Of a stretch of DNA of 64,000 nt, positions 26,448 through 35,728 are shown one piece after another. Where the stretch lies: positions 18,065 to 82,064 of the forward strand of contig URSA01000011.1 of assembly GCA_900550475.1 (NCBI GenBank), written 5' to 3'. Numbering within the stretch: the first letter of the stretch is position 1; every line of letters starts with the position of its first letter. The position numbers and the translations under genes were made by a program. The notes under the pieces were generated by a model. It was not told the origin of the DNA and made no database searches. It worked only from the letters and a program-made list of their open reading frames with translations. The stretch is from an uncultured Lachnospiraceae bacterium. GTDB lineage: Bacteria > Bacillota > Clostridia > Lachnospirales > Lachnospiraceae.

Positions 26448-27377
26448 TTATTTGTTACGGTGAATCAGATACCCCGTCAGTTCACGCAAAAAGCAGCTGT
26501 CTCCCTCGCAGCCCTGCAAAATGTCCACAGCCTCGGAAGAAAACCTCTCCACATCCGCCTTCGCCTGCTCTATCCCTCTCAGTGTCACATAGGTTTTCTT
26601 GTGGTTCTTCTCGTCGCTTCCCACCGCTTTTCCCAGGGTCGCTTCGTCCCCCGTCACATCCAGAATGTCATCCTGGATCTGGAATGCCACACCGATATTG
26701 CGGGCACATTTCTCCATGGCTGCCACGGTTGCCTCGTCCGCCCCCGCCAGCATGGCGCCGATCATCATGGACGCCTCGATGAGCGCCGCAGTCTTGTGCT
26801 CATGGATGAACAAAAGCTGTTCCTCGGTGACATCTTTCGCTTCCTCCGCCTCGATGTCCGCCGTCTGTCCGCCGATCATGCCGTAGATGCCCGCCTTCTT
26901 TCCCAGAAGGGCGAGCGCACCCGCAGCCGCGCGGTAGCGGGAAACCATGGGAACACCGTCCACATCGCACGCCGAAAACGCCGTGGCGGCAGTCTCAAAG
27001 GCAAAATTGAGCAGCGCGTCCCCCGCCAAGACCGCCATGCCCTCCCCGTACACCACATGGGTGGTTTTCTTTCCCCGGCGGTACTCGTCGTTGTCCATTG
27101 CGGGCAGATCGTCATGTACCAGAGAGTAGGTATGTATCATCTCGATTGCCGCCATGAACGGCTCCACGATCCTTCCCTGTCCTCCGCACATCCGGTAGGT
27201 CTCCTGCATCAGCATGGGGCGCAGGCGCTTTCCGCCCGCCGTCACACTGTACCTCATGGCGTCCATGACCGTTTTCTGAAAGCCCTCCGGCTTCGGCAGA
27301 TAACGCTCCAGAACCCCGTCAATTTCCTTTGCTTTTCTCTCTATCACTGCCTCTATGGCTGTTCTCTCCGTTCCCAT
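26448..27377 (-). CDS. ispA: Polyprenyl (farnesyl) diphosphate synthase
   Basis: A trans-prenyltransferase that condenses isopentenyl and allylic diphosphates. The first Asp-rich motif is in LVHDDLPAMDNDEYRRGK (DDxxxxD), and the second is FQIQDDILDVTGD. The pair GGKRLRP is also present. AAAGGAG lies 6 bases before the ATG at 27377; a longer frame upstream overlaps xseB and has no support. Chain length is assigned from operon context and is an inference. Confidence 0.94.
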   Translation of the reverse strand: MGTERTAIEAVIERKAKEIDGVLERYLPKPEGFQKTVMDAMRYSVTAGGKRLRPMLMQETYRMCGGQGRIVEPFMAAIEMIHTYSLVHDDLPAMDNDEYRRGKKTTHVVYGEGMAVLAGDALLNFAFETAATAFSACDVDGVPMVSRYRAAAGALALLGKKAGIYGMIGGQTADIEAEEAKDVTEEQLLFIHEHKTAALIEASMMIGAMLAGADEATVAAMEKCARNIGVAFQIQDDILDVTGDEATLGKAVGSDEKNHKKTYVTLRGIEQAKADVERFSSEAVDILQGCEGDSCFLRELTGYLIHRNK

Positions 27378-27388
27378 TCCGCTCTCCT

Positions 27389-27598
27389 TTAAAACGCCTC
27401 TGTCTCTCCCTCGGCATTCAGCAGAAGCACCTGCTTCTCCACCTTGTCGATATCTTCGTTGCACTGTTTCAACAGCTCCATGCCCTCCTTGTAGAGGTGA
27501 AAGGATTCCTCCAGAGAAATCTCCTCCTGCTCCAGCTGCTTCACCGTTTCCTCAAGCTTTGCAAACTTCTCCTCCAGACTAAGCTTTTTTGCCGCCAT
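27389..27598 (-). CDS. xseB: Exodeoxyribonuclease VII small subunit
   Basis: A 69-residue all-helical XseB with the family pattern SLEEKFAKLEETVKQLE then EISLEESFHLYKEGMELLK. It pairs with XseA to degrade single-stranded DNA. The start at 27598, preceded by AAGGAGG, lies 20 bases inside the end of xseA. Confidence 0.93.
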   Translation of the reverse strand: MAAKKLSLEEKFAKLEETVKQLEQEEISLEESFHLYKEGMELLKQCNEDIDKVEKQVLLLNAEGETEAF

Positions 27599-28826
27599 CC
27601 TTCTCGTCCTCCTTCCATGCAGGGGCATCCTCCGTCCGTTCCACCCTTGCAAAAATCCTGCCGTCCGTCACGGACACCGCGATGCCGTCCCCCGGTTTTA
27701 CCCCGGCAATGCTGCGCAGCACCTTTCCCTTCGCATCCTCCGCATAAGCGTACCCGTGGCTCAGCTTATCCAGCGGCGACAGTCCCTTGAACCGCTCCGC
27801 AAGGATCGCCAGCGCATGGCGTCTGTCCCCGATGCTCTGCTCCATGGCGCGCCCAAGCCGCTCCTCAAGCTGCATGCTGCGGGTGCGAAGCTCTCTCAAC
27901 CGTCCCTTCGGGCTGTAATACTGCAGGGTAAGCCCGTATTTTTCCGCCAGCCCCGTTTTCTCCCTAAGACGTACCCGCATATCTGCGGCAAGCGTGGCGC
28001 GGTATTCCGCAAGCACAGTCTGAAACCGGGCGTAATCAAACACCGCCAGCTCTGCCGCCGCCGAGGGAGTCGGGGCACGCAGATCCGCCACATAGTCGGC
28101 GATGGTGGTATCGGTCTCATGCCCCACTGCGGATATGATGGGGATCTCGCAGTCGAAAATTGCCTGCGCCACAATCTCCTCGTTGAATGCCCAGAGATCT
28201 TCAAGGGAGCCGCCGCCCCTGCCCACGATCATGGTGTCCACGCCGTAATGCTCCAGCGCCCTTATGCCGTTTGCAATGCTCTGTGCCGCTGCCTCCCCCT
28301 GCACAAGTGCCGGGTAGAGAATGATGCGGATATAGGGATTGCGCCGCTTCGCCACGTTGATGATATCCCTTATGGCGGCGCCCGTGGGGGCAGTCACCAC
28401 GCCCAGTGTTTTTATATACTTTGGAACGGGGCGTTTGTACTGCGCATCAAACATGCCCCGTTCCTGCAATTCCTGTTTCAGCTCTTCAAATTTTTCGTAG
28501 AGGCAGCCCACACCGTCCTTCGTGATCTGTCCGGCGTACAACTGGTACTTGCCGTCCCGCTCGTAGACATCCACCGTGCCGGTTGCCACGACCTGCATTC
28601 CCTCCCGCAGGGTGAAAGCAAGCCCGCTCCGGTTTCCCGCGAACATCACACAGGCGATGGTTCCCTTTGCGTCCTTTAACGTAAAATAAATATGTCCAGA
28701 AGAATGATACTTACAGTTGCTCACCTCTCCGCGCACGGAGAGGGACTGTAACATAAAATCCTGCGTGAACATATTTTTGATATACGCATTCACTTGTGCT
28801 ACCGTATATATATTCTGTATTGCCAT
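27579..28826 (-). CDS. xseA: Exodeoxyribonuclease VII large subunit
   Basis: A 415-residue XseA. It has an N-terminal OB-fold (VRGEVSNCKYHSSGHIYFTLKD, about 31-52) and the catalytic XseA domain with GVVTAPTGAAIRDI, IIVGRGGGSLEDLWAFNEE and SAVGHETDTTIADYVADLRAPTPSAAAE. Together with XseB it forms the ATP-independent nuclease for single-stranded DNA. Confidence 0.96.
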   Translation of the reverse strand: MAIQNIYTVAQVNAYIKNMFTQDFMLQSLSVRGEVSNCKYHSSGHIYFTLKDAKGTIACVMFAGNRSGLAFTLREGMQVVATGTVDVYERDGKYQLYAGQITKDGVGCLYEKFEELKQELQERGMFDAQYKRPVPKYIKTLGVVTAPTGAAIRDIINVAKRRNPYIRIILYPALVQGEAAAQSIANGIRALEHYGVDTMIVGRGGGSLEDLWAFNEEIVAQAIFDCEIPIISAVGHETDTTIADYVADLRAPTPSAAAELAVFDYARFQTVLAEYRATLAADMRVRLREKTGLAEKYGLTLQYYSPKGRLRELRTRSMQLEERLGRAMEQSIGDRRHALAILAERFKGLSPLDKLSHGYAYAEDAKGKVLRSIAGVKPGDGIAVSVTDGRIFARVERTEDAPAWKEDEKDGGKKA

Positions 28827-28835
28827 GGCAAAGCC

Positions 28836-29234
28836 TTACACAAATTTTGCCAGAACGGCATTTACAAACGCGCCGGAGCTGTCCTGTCCGAATTTCTTGG
28901 CAAGCTCCACCGCCTCGTTGATGGCAACGCTGACAGGAACATCCTCGTCGTACTTCATCTCGTAGAGCGCCAGTCTGAGCACGGTCAGCTCCACCTTGCC
29001 CATACGCCCGATATCCCAGCTCTCCGCCTTCTCGTTCAACTGGGCGTCCAGTTCCGGCAGCTTCTCCATGATCCCGTCATACTTGGCGGTAATGTACTCC
29101 ACATCCTTCTCGGAGCGCTTTACCTCGTCATCCTCCAGAAACATCTGAATCTGCTCCGGCATCTCTGAAATATCATTAAATTCCACACGAAACAGAAGCA
29201 AAAAGATCTGTTCCCGCAGCTCTCGTCTACCCAT
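28836..29234 (-). CDS. nusB: Transcription antitermination factor NusB
   Basis: A 132-residue NusB, which with NusE/S10 supports rRNA transcription antitermination. It begins MGRRELREQIFLLLFRVEF and contains the family hallmark VPVSVAINEAVELAKKFGQDSSGAFVNAVL near the C terminus. GGAG lies 7 bases before the ATG at 29234. Located between the Asp23-like gene and xseA as in Bacillus, though folD is absent here. Confidence 0.95.
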   Translation of the reverse strand: MGRRELREQIFLLLFRVEFNDISEMPEQIQMFLEDDEVKRSEKDVEYITAKYDGIMEKLPELDAQLNEKAESWDIGRMGKVELTVLRLALYEMKYDEDVPVSVAINEAVELAKKFGQDSSGAFVNAVLAKFV

Positions 29235-29250
29235 CGTCCTTCTCCAAGTC

Positions 29251-29631
29251 CTATTTGTTCTTCTGCATATTGACACCGGCGATGCGGATATTCACGTCGG
29301 TCACAGTAAGCCCGGTCATGTTCTCGATTGCAGCCTTCACTTTGCTCTGCACCTTCTGGCAGGTAGCGGGAATGTTGTACCCGTACTCCACCGTCACAGC
29401 AAGATCCACCGTCACATTGCCGCCCAGAATGTCAACCTTGACACCCTTCTGCATATTGCGGATGCCCACCTTGCTCATCAGCTCTCCCGTCACGTTGCCC
29501 GCCATGGCGGACACGCCCTCCACCTCACGGGTTGCAAGGCTTGCGATGCTCGCCACCACATCATCGGCAATCTTCACGGAGCCGATGTTCTCGTCGTCCT
29601 GCAAAACATAAGTGTTTCTATTTTCTTCCAT
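29251..29631 (-). CDS. Asp23/Gls24 family envelope stress response protein
   Basis: A 126-residue Asp23/Gls24 protein, YqhY-like by position. The core signature is present: GSVKIADDVVASIASLATREVEGV and GNVTVDLAVTVEYGYNIPATCQKVQ. YqhY-type members are linked to fatty-acid/acetyl-CoA carboxylase homeostasis in Bacillus, but no acc genes are adjacent here. GGAGG precedes the ATG by 8 bases. First gene of the long operon reaching recN. Confidence 0.92.
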   Translation of the reverse strand: MEENRNTYVLQDDENIGSVKIADDVVASIASLATREVEGVSAMAGNVTGELMSKVGIRNMQKGVKVDILGGNVTVDLAVTVEYGYNIPATCQKVQSKVKAAIENMTGLTVTDVNIRIAGVNMQKNK

Positions 29632-29667
29632 AAGGCAATCCTCCAATCAACAGTACTTTCAATCTTT

Positions 29668-29696
29668 AGTATAGCACACCCGCTATTCATTCACAA
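29668..29696 (-). promoter_or_regulatory. Promoter of the asp23-nusB-...-recN operon
   Basis: TTGTGA (29691-29696), a 17-base spacer and TATACT (29668-29673). It overlaps the last codons of the upstream lipoprotein gene. Confidence 0.75.
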
Positions 29697-30942
29697 GCCA
29701 AAAAGTCAGCGAAAGTTTATCCGGATCTTCCGCATACGCCACCCTGCCGTCAGGGCTGTTCATAAAATCAAAGATCTTCTGTTCGGTGATGAGCTGCTCC
29801 AGAAAGGTGTTGTAGACGGACGCCTCGGAGCATTTTAACGTAATGTCGCGCCGGTCCTCCTCATATCCCCTCTCGAAGAACGCCCTCACGCCCGCCTCCT
29901 CATATGCGGTGAAGTACGCACCCTCCCTCACATAGTAGTTTGCGTCCATGGAGGTGCACTCCGGCATGGCGAGAATGCTGTCGATCTCATGGGTCTTTAA
30001 AAGCTGCTCCGTCGTTACGCAGAGATAGTCGTAATTGATGGAGGGCAGCGACGCGCTGTTGATCACATCCGTTCCCTCCGTGATCTGGTAGGAGGCATCC
30101 CCCCATGTGGCGTCCACATAGTACCACTCCCCGTCGATCATCACCAGATTCCACGCATGGCTCTCCCCGCTGTGTACCTTTCCGTTAACTAACGTGCAGG
30201 GAATCCCCAGCCTGTCAAGCAGGTACTGTACCGCCTTGGCATACCCCTGGCATACGCTCCTTCTCCCGAGAAACACCGAGCAGATATTCTGGTTGTCCGT
30301 CGCCTGTCTGTCATAGTCCGTATTGAGGATCACATAGTCGTACACATACTTGACCTTGGTGTAGTCCGAAGCGTCCGGGTTCAAATAGGAAAGGCACTCC
30401 TCTGCCGCAGCCTCAATGCGTTCCTGCCTGCGCTCCCGCTCCGCGGCGTCCACCGTGTAGGTGCCCGCAAAGCCGATCCGCGCCACCTTGCTGCCGTAGC
30501 TGTAAAGGGTGTAGGTGTAGCCCTTCACATAAAACAGCTCCGGATGGTCGTTCATCACGCACTGGAACACCCCGTCTATGCTGTCCTCCCCCAGCGTCTC
30601 GATCTGCTCCCCGGAGAGCTCGCCGTCCTCCTCCATCCCCGTCAGGATCCGGTAGATGTCCAGATACCAGCACTGCCTGTCCGCATCCAGCCTGTCAAAG
30701 AAATATCTGCCCTGTCCGGCGGACAGATCCTCTTCCCTCACCGTCACATCTCCGGTGTCCGGCTCTGCCGTCCGCGCGGGTAAAACGGCTTCCACGGTCT
30801 CCCGGATTCCGATGCTTCCCGCCTCCGTATCCGACACCGCAGACGCCCGTTCCGCTCCCTGCTTCTCCGTGGTCTGTCCCGCCCCGCAGGCGCAAAGGCA
30901 AAGCATCGCCGCCAGCAGGAAAATCAGTTTTCCTCTCCTCAA
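29683..30942 (-). CDS. Lipoprotein with transglutaminase-like domain
   Basis: A secreted lipoprotein of about 419 residues. Signal peptide and lipobox are visible (LIFLLAAMLCLCAC, lipidated Cys near residue 18). The central domain has the transglutaminase-like Cys-His-Asp triad: RRSVCQGYAKAV, SGESHAWNLV and WYYVDATWGD. Such domains act as proteases or cross-linkers at the cell surface. The TTG at 30942 has GAGGGG 6 bases upstream; the longer ATG frame would put charge before the signal. Co-directional with prfC. Confidence 0.85.
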   Translation of the reverse strand: MRRGKLIFLLAAMLCLCACGAGQTTEKQGAERASAVSDTEAGSIGIRETVEAVLPARTAEPDTGDVTVREEDLSAGQGRYFFDRLDADRQCWYLDIYRILTGMEEDGELSGEQIETLGEDSIDGVFQCVMNDHPELFYVKGYTYTLYSYGSKVARIGFAGTYTVDAAERERRQERIEAAAEECLSYLNPDASDYTKVKYVYDYVILNTDYDRQATDNQNICSVFLGRRSVCQGYAKAVQYLLDRLGIPCTLVNGKVHSGESHAWNLVMIDGEWYYVDATWGDASYQITEGTDVINSASLPSINYDYLCVTTEQLLKTHEIDSILAMPECTSMDANYYVREGAYFTAYEEAGVRAFFERGYEEDRRDITLKCSEASVYNTFLEQLITEQKIFDFMNSPDGRVAYAEDPDKLSLTFWLVNE

Positions 30943-30975
30943 AATATTCCCCTCTTCAACCATTCGTTATTTTTA

Positions 30976-32571
30976 TCAGTTCCTTCCGAACTCAGAAAGA
31001 ATCAGACCTTCGTTTCGATCCAGCGTCATGCCCACGCTCCACGAATTGACAAACAGAAGCAGCGGATTGCCCTTGAGATCCTGAATCTTTTTCATGTCGG
31101 AGGTTCCCGTCAGCTTGTTCAGGTCGATATCCTTGTTCTCAATCCAGCGGATATGCTCATAGGGCAGAGGCTCTAAGCGGATCTCCACATTGTACTCGTT
31201 CTCCAGACGGTATTTCAGCACATCAAACTGCAGCACGCCCACAACGCCCACGATGATCTCCTCCATACCGGTGTTGAACTCCTGAAAGATCTGGATGGCG
31301 CCCTCCTGCGCGATCTGGGACACGCCCTTGATGAACTGTTTTCTCTTCATGGTGTCCACCTGACGCACCCTCGCGAAATGCTCCGGTGCAAAGGTGGGGA
31401 TTCCCTCATAGCGGAAATTTTCTTTTGGCATGCAGAGCGTATCGCCGATGGAAAAGATGCCCGGGTCAAACACGCCGATAATGTCCCCCGCATACGCCTC
31501 GTTTAAAATCCTTCTCTCATCCGCCATGATCTGCTGGGGCTGTGAAAGTCGCATGACCTTTCCGCCCTGCACATGGCGCACCTCCATGTTGGCGTCAAAC
31601 TTGCCGGAGCAGATGCGCATGAACGCGATCCTGTCCCGGTGCGCCTTATTCATGTTCGCCTGTATTTTGAATACAAAGGCGGAAAACTCTTTTTCCACCG
31701 GGTCGATCAGTCCGCAGTCCGCCCTTCTGGGAAGCGGTGTGGTGGTCATTTCAAGGAAATGCTTCAAAAAATCCTCCACGCCGAAGTTGGTCAGCGCAGA
31801 ACCGAAGAATACCGGCGTCAGATCTCCGCTTCTGACAAGGGACAGATCAAACTCCGCGCTGGCGCCGTCCAGAAGCTCGATCTCGTCGAGCAGCTTGTCC
31901 GCCGCCTCCTCCCCGATCACGGAAACCAGCTTGTCCCTGTCTCCCACGGGAATCTCGGTCGTCTCGCCCTCCTTGGTTCCCTTTTCCGTATCCGAGAAGG
32001 TGAGCACCGCGTTCTTGTTGCGGTCGTACACGCCCTTGAAGCCCTTTCCGGAGCCGATGGGCCAGTTTACGGGACAGGTTGCGATCCCAAGCTCCTTCTC
32101 GATCTCATCGAGCAGCTCGAAGGTGTCGTTGGCATCCCTGTCCATCTTGTTGATAAAAGTAAAAATCGGAATCTTGCGCATCACGCACACCTTGAACAGC
32201 TTTCTCGTCTGCGCCTCCACACCCTTGGATGCGTCAATGACCATCACCGCCGAATCCGCTGCCATCAGGGTACGGTAGGTATCCTCGGAGAAATCCTGAT
32301 GTCCCGGCGTGTCCAGTATGTTGATGCAGAAGCCGTCGTACTCAAACTGCAGCACGGAGGAGGTAACCGAGATACCTCTCTCCTTCTCGATCTCCATCCA
32401 GTCCGACACGGCGTGTCTTGCGGTAGCCTTTCCCTTCACGCTTCCCGCCAGATTGATGGCTCCCCCGTAGAGAAGGAACTTTTCCGTCAGGGTCGTCTTA
32501 CCCGCATCGGGGTGGGAGATAATTGCAAAGGTTCTCCGTCTGTTTATTTCATTTGCGTAGTTTTCTGCCAC
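30976..32571 (-). CDS. prfC: Peptide chain release factor 3
   Basis: A translational GTPase that recycles RF1/RF2. It shows G1 SHPDAGKTTLTEK, G3 DTPGHQDFSEDTYR, G4 FINKMDRDANDTFELLDEIE and the RF3-specific C-terminal region (GVLQFDVLKYRLENEYNVE). The GTG at 32571 has GGAGG 8 bases upstream; the TTG at 32586 lies within that ribosome binding site. Follows deoB closely. Confidence 0.95.
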   Translation of the reverse strand: MAENYANEINRRRTFAIISHPDAGKTTLTEKFLLYGGAINLAGSVKGKATARHAVSDWMEIEKERGISVTSSVLQFEYDGFCINILDTPGHQDFSEDTYRTLMAADSAVMVIDASKGVEAQTRKLFKVCVMRKIPIFTFINKMDRDANDTFELLDEIEKELGIATCPVNWPIGSGKGFKGVYDRNKNAVLTFSDTEKGTKEGETTEIPVGDRDKLVSVIGEEAADKLLDEIELLDGASAEFDLSLVRSGDLTPVFFGSALTNFGVEDFLKHFLEMTTTPLPRRADCGLIDPVEKEFSAFVFKIQANMNKAHRDRIAFMRICSGKFDANMEVRHVQGGKVMRLSQPQQIMADERRILNEAYAGDIIGVFDPGIFSIGDTLCMPKENFRYEGIPTFAPEHFARVRQVDTMKRKQFIKGVSQIAQEGAIQIFQEFNTGMEEIIVGVVGVLQFDVLKYRLENEYNVEIRLEPLPYEHIRWIENKDIDLNKLTGTSDMKKIQDLKGNPLLLFVNSWSVGMTLDRNEGLILSEFGRN

Positions 32572-32616
32572 GTTTTCTTCCTCCAAATTTCATATCTTTC
32601 CGTAATGTGCGCCCGC

Positions 32617-33768
32617 TTACAGCATCGCATGTGCGTCAAATTCCGGCTCAATGCCGAAGTATGAAAGCACGGTGGCGCCGATGTCCGCAAAGGTCTCCCT
32701 CGTTCCCAGATTCCCCGGTTTCACCTTGCTTCCGTACATGACAAAGGGCGTATACTCCCGGGAGTGATCCGTGGATACCTTGTATCCGGGGTCGCAGCCG
32801 TGATCCGCCGTGATCATGAGAACGTCGTCCTTTCGCATGGCGGCGAGTATCTTCGGCAGCGCCTCATCAAATGCGGTGAGCGCCTTTGCATAGCCGTCCA
32901 CATCATTCCTGTGCCCGTAAAGCATGTCAAAATCCACCAGATTCACAAAGCACAGTCCGTCAAAATCCTTGTCCAGATATTCCAGCGTGCGCTCGATTCC
33001 CTCCGCGTTGCCGCCGGTATACACATGCTCCGTGATCCCCTGTCCCGCAAAGATGTCGTAGATCTTTCCCACGGCGATCACATCATGCCCCGTCTCCTTC
33101 AGCTGGTCGAGCATGGTGACTGCGGGCGGTTTCAGGGAGAAATCATGCCGTCTGGGCGTGCGGGTATAGCTGCCGCTCTCCCCCGCAAAGGGTCTTGCGA
33201 TCACACGTCCCACGCCGTTTTTGCCGGTGAGGATTTCCCTTGCGGTCCTGCAATATTCGTAGAGCTGTTCCACCGGCACCACATCCTCATGGGCGGCAAT
33301 CTGGAACACGCTGTCCGCCGAGGTGTAGACGATCAGCTTGCCAGTTTTTACATGCTCGTCGCCAAAGTCCTTTATGACCTCCGTGCCGGAGTAGGGTCTG
33401 TTGCAGAGAACCCCTCGTCCCGTTCTCTCCGAAAACTGCTGCAAGATCTCCTCCGGGAAACCGTCCGGATAGACCGGGAGCGGCTCCTTTGAGCAGATGC
33501 CCGCAATCTCCCAGTGCCCGATGGTGGTATCCTTTCCCATGGAGCGCTCCGTCATGCGCGCCACACATCCCGCCTGCTCATGCTCCGGCTTTTTGCAGGT
33601 CACGCCGTCTATGTGGAACAGCCCCAGTTTTTCCATGTTCGGCATGGAAAAATAGGGGCTTGCCGCTACGGTACCCAGTGTGTTGACACCGATATCTCCA
33701 AACTGTCCGGCATCCGGCATTTCCCCGATGCCAAAGCTGTCAAGTACGATCAGAAAAACTCGTTTCAT
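32617..33768 (-). CDS. deoB: Phosphopentomutase
   Basis: Interconverts (deoxy)ribose 1- and 5-phosphate in nucleoside salvage. It is an alkaline-phosphatase superfamily enzyme with metal ligands visible in LIVLDSFGIGEMPDA, MITADHGCDPGYKVSTDHSRE and VNLVDFDMLYGHRND. 383 residues is normal. GGAGG precedes the ATG at 33768. It has its own promoter at the end of spoIIIAH. Confidence 0.95.
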   Translation of the reverse strand: MKRVFLIVLDSFGIGEMPDAGQFGDIGVNTLGTVAASPYFSMPNMEKLGLFHIDGVTCKKPEHEQAGCVARMTERSMGKDTTIGHWEIAGICSKEPLPVYPDGFPEEILQQFSERTGRGVLCNRPYSGTEVIKDFGDEHVKTGKLIVYTSADSVFQIAAHEDVVPVEQLYEYCRTAREILTGKNGVGRVIARPFAGESGSYTRTPRRHDFSLKPPAVTMLDQLKETGHDVIAVGKIYDIFAGQGITEHVYTGGNAEGIERTLEYLDKDFDGLCFVNLVDFDMLYGHRNDVDGYAKALTAFDEALPKILAAMRKDDVLMITADHGCDPGYKVSTDHSREYTPFVMYGSKVKPGNLGTRETFADIGATVLSYFGIEPEFDAHAML

Positions 33769-33796
33769 GTGTGCCTCCTCTTCTTGCCATCCGTTC

Positions 33797-33825
33797 ATTT
33801 TATCACATTATTCTTTACTGCACAA
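33797..33825 (-). promoter_or_regulatory. Promoter of deoB-prfC
   Basis: TTGTGC (33820-33825), 17 bases, TAAAAT (33797-33802). Overlaps the spoIIIAH stop codon. Confidence 0.65.
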
Positions 33826-34567
33826 CCGTACTGATCACGATATTTTCCGCCGGGATATCCGCTTTTCTCTTGATAATATCTTCTATTTGCGCGCGCTGTG
33901 CCTCGTTTAACTCGGATGCGTTCACCACCACATCGGCTCCCGTGCTGCTTATGCTGACCACCACACCGGAGAAGCCCTTCGCCTCAAGAAGCAGCTCCGC
34001 CTCCATCTCCTTCTCCGCGATCGTCGTCATCTCCACCATGGCTTCCACCGCATTCTGCTTCTGTTCGTCGCTCAGTGCCGTGCTGTTTATGATCTCCAAC
34101 AGCGTTTCCTTATTCTTCGCCCTCACCTGCTCCTTCTGCAGCTTTGCCTCCGAAAGCAGGGCAATGTTGGCGCTTCCGGTAAACACGGCATCCCCGGGAA
34201 TCTCCCCCGCATCGGGCGTGGCAATGTCAGAGCCTGAGGTCTCCGCAGCCGTTCCCGAAAGTTCCGCTGTCTCCATTCCCGTATCCAGATAGTCCTCCAC
34301 GATCACATCCGCATCCGAGTCCAGACTCTCGATCTCCGTAAGCTGCCCGGAAATCAGATCCTCCTCGGAGAGGTCAAGCAGTCCGTCCAGCGTGTACTGC
34401 TCTGAGATCTCTCCCGTCGTAAATTGTTCCGCCTGCGCTTCCCCCGACGTGGGTATGTACTCTTCCTTCTCCAGATTTGCCCCCGTAAATTGCAGATAAC
34501 CCGCGATCGCGATCATAATCGCCAGGGCAGTGATCATAAGTTGGTTCTTTTTCAGAATATTTTTCAC
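33815..34567 (-). CDS. spoIIIAH: Stage III sporulation protein AH
   Basis: The mother-cell partner of forespore SpoIIQ in the feeding-tube channel. It has one N-terminal transmembrane segment (MITALAIMIAIAGYLQF), a long acidic, low-complexity linker (about 35-135) and the C-terminal YscJ/FliF-like domain (about 140-250, with AEKEMEAELLLEAKGFSGVVV). The acidic linker is longer than in Bacillus. GTG start at 34567 preceded by GGGGAG. Last gene of the spoIIIA operon. Confidence 0.93.
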   Translation of the reverse strand: MKNILKKNQLMITALAIMIAIAGYLQFTGANLEKEEYIPTSGEAQAEQFTTGEISEQYTLDGLLDLSEEDLISGQLTEIESLDSDADVIVEDYLDTGMETAELSGTAAETSGSDIATPDAGEIPGDAVFTGSANIALLSEAKLQKEQVRAKNKETLLEIINSTALSDEQKQNAVEAMVEMTTIAEKEMEAELLLEAKGFSGVVVSISSTGADVVVNASELNEAQRAQIEDIIKRKADIPAENIVISTVVQ

Positions 34568-34661
34568 GTCCTTCTCCCCTTTGCTGATTTTGTCTCAGTT
34601 TGATTTACTAGTTTATTATATTAGGCATCCTTTTTGCCTATGCATTCTTGTTTCCTTTTTC

Positions 34662-35288
34662 TTACTGCGTCTTTGCGCTCTCCATGCGGATGACCTTCAC
34701 CTGATGCGCCTCTATGCCAAACAGCACCTGCGCGGCGTCCGACAGATTCTTGCTGACCGTCCCGTTTCCCGCCCCCTGTGCCAGAATCAAGACGCCCTCC
34801 ACCTTCGGGCTTACCGTCTTGATGACATAGGGCTCGGCACCGCTCCCCCGGGTACTCATGACCGTGTTCTCCCCCGCATCCAGATTATTCACCGTGCGGG
34901 TTCCTCCCTGGGAATCCTCCTCTATGGAATTGCTCCTCGCCGTGGAGGTGTCCTTCTCCACAATCCGTTCCGCCGAGGTTCTCCATGTGAGCACGACCCT
35001 GACCTGACCGGCGCCCTCCATCCCGCTCAAGAGCTCCCCCACCTTCTGCTCCAGCGCCATCATATAGGCCTCCGTTTCCGACAGCATCCCCGCCTCCTCA
35101 GAATCGTAACTGTCGTTATTTAACGTGGCGGCATTCAATGTGGTATCGCTGTCTGCCTGTTCCTTTTGTGTTGTCTTTTTCTCCACCGGAAGTGCGATCA
35201 CCATGAGAAGCGCTCCCGCCAGCACCAGCATCAGCAGATGATTCTTATTCCTGATCAGCCCTTCCAGCTTTTCCTTTATCTCCTTCAT
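34662..35288 (-). CDS. spoIIIAG: Stage III sporulation protein AG
   Basis: A ring-forming channel component at the mother-cell side of the septum. It has one transmembrane segment (LLMLVLAGALLMVIALP), then an extracytoplasmic domain with YMMALEQKVGELLSGMEGAGQVRVVLTW and GVLILAQGAGNGTVSKNLSDAAQVLFG. Starts in ATGA overlap with spoIIIAF. A 94-base gap to spoIIIAH contains a short TAGGC/GCCTA hairpin. Confidence 0.93.
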   Translation of the reverse strand: MKEIKEKLEGLIRNKNHLLMLVLAGALLMVIALPVEKKTTQKEQADSDTTLNAATLNNDSYDSEEAGMLSETEAYMMALEQKVGELLSGMEGAGQVRVVLTWRTSAERIVEKDTSTARSNSIEEDSQGGTRTVNNLDAGENTVMSTRGSGAEPYVIKTVSPKVEGVLILAQGAGNGTVSKNLSDAAQVLFGIEAHQVKVIRMESAKTQ

Positions 35289-35716
35289 TCCGTTCCTCCC
35301 AATGAGATTGCAATCGGCTCGATGGTTACCGGGGCAGTTTTTGCGTCAGCCGTCTCCTCCGAAGTATCCTCCCCCTGCTCGCTCTCCTCTGTTTTTTGAT
35401 TGTTAATTCTTGTTTTAATTTCTTCAAGCGTGAGTTCTTCCAGTAATTGCTCCGCCTGTATGCAGGAAGCGTTAATCTCTCCCCTCTGCTCGGTCAGAAG
35501 CGTCTCGTACCGGGTCAGCCCCTGTGCCAGATTCTCTCCCGTCCTCCCCCGCAGAAGGCCGGAGAGCGGAACCGCAAGCTGGATCAGCACCATCATGCTC
35601 ATCAACAGCCTGATATATTTTCCGTAATTTTCAGATGCCTTGAAATGCAGGAGCATCTGCGCGCAGATCATAAAGATTCCCACCTGTTTGATGATCCCGA
35701 ACCAACTTTCTCCCAT
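35285..35716 (-). CDS. spoIIIAF: Stage III sporulation protein AF
   Basis: A 143-residue membrane protein with two N-terminal transmembrane segments (GIIKQVGIFMICAQMLLHF and LLMSMMVLIQLAVPLSGL) and a C-terminal ring-building domain with LLEELTLEEIKTRI. AGGAGG lies 8 bases before the ATG. Overlaps spoIIIAG by ATGA. Confidence 0.9.
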   Translation of the reverse strand: MGESWFGIIKQVGIFMICAQMLLHFKASENYGKYIRLLMSMMVLIQLAVPLSGLLRGRTGENLAQGLTRYETLLTEQRGEINASCIQAEQLLEELTLEEIKTRINNQKTEESEQGEDTSEETADAKTAPVTIEPIAISLGGTE

Positions 35717-35728
35717 TCCGGTTTCCTC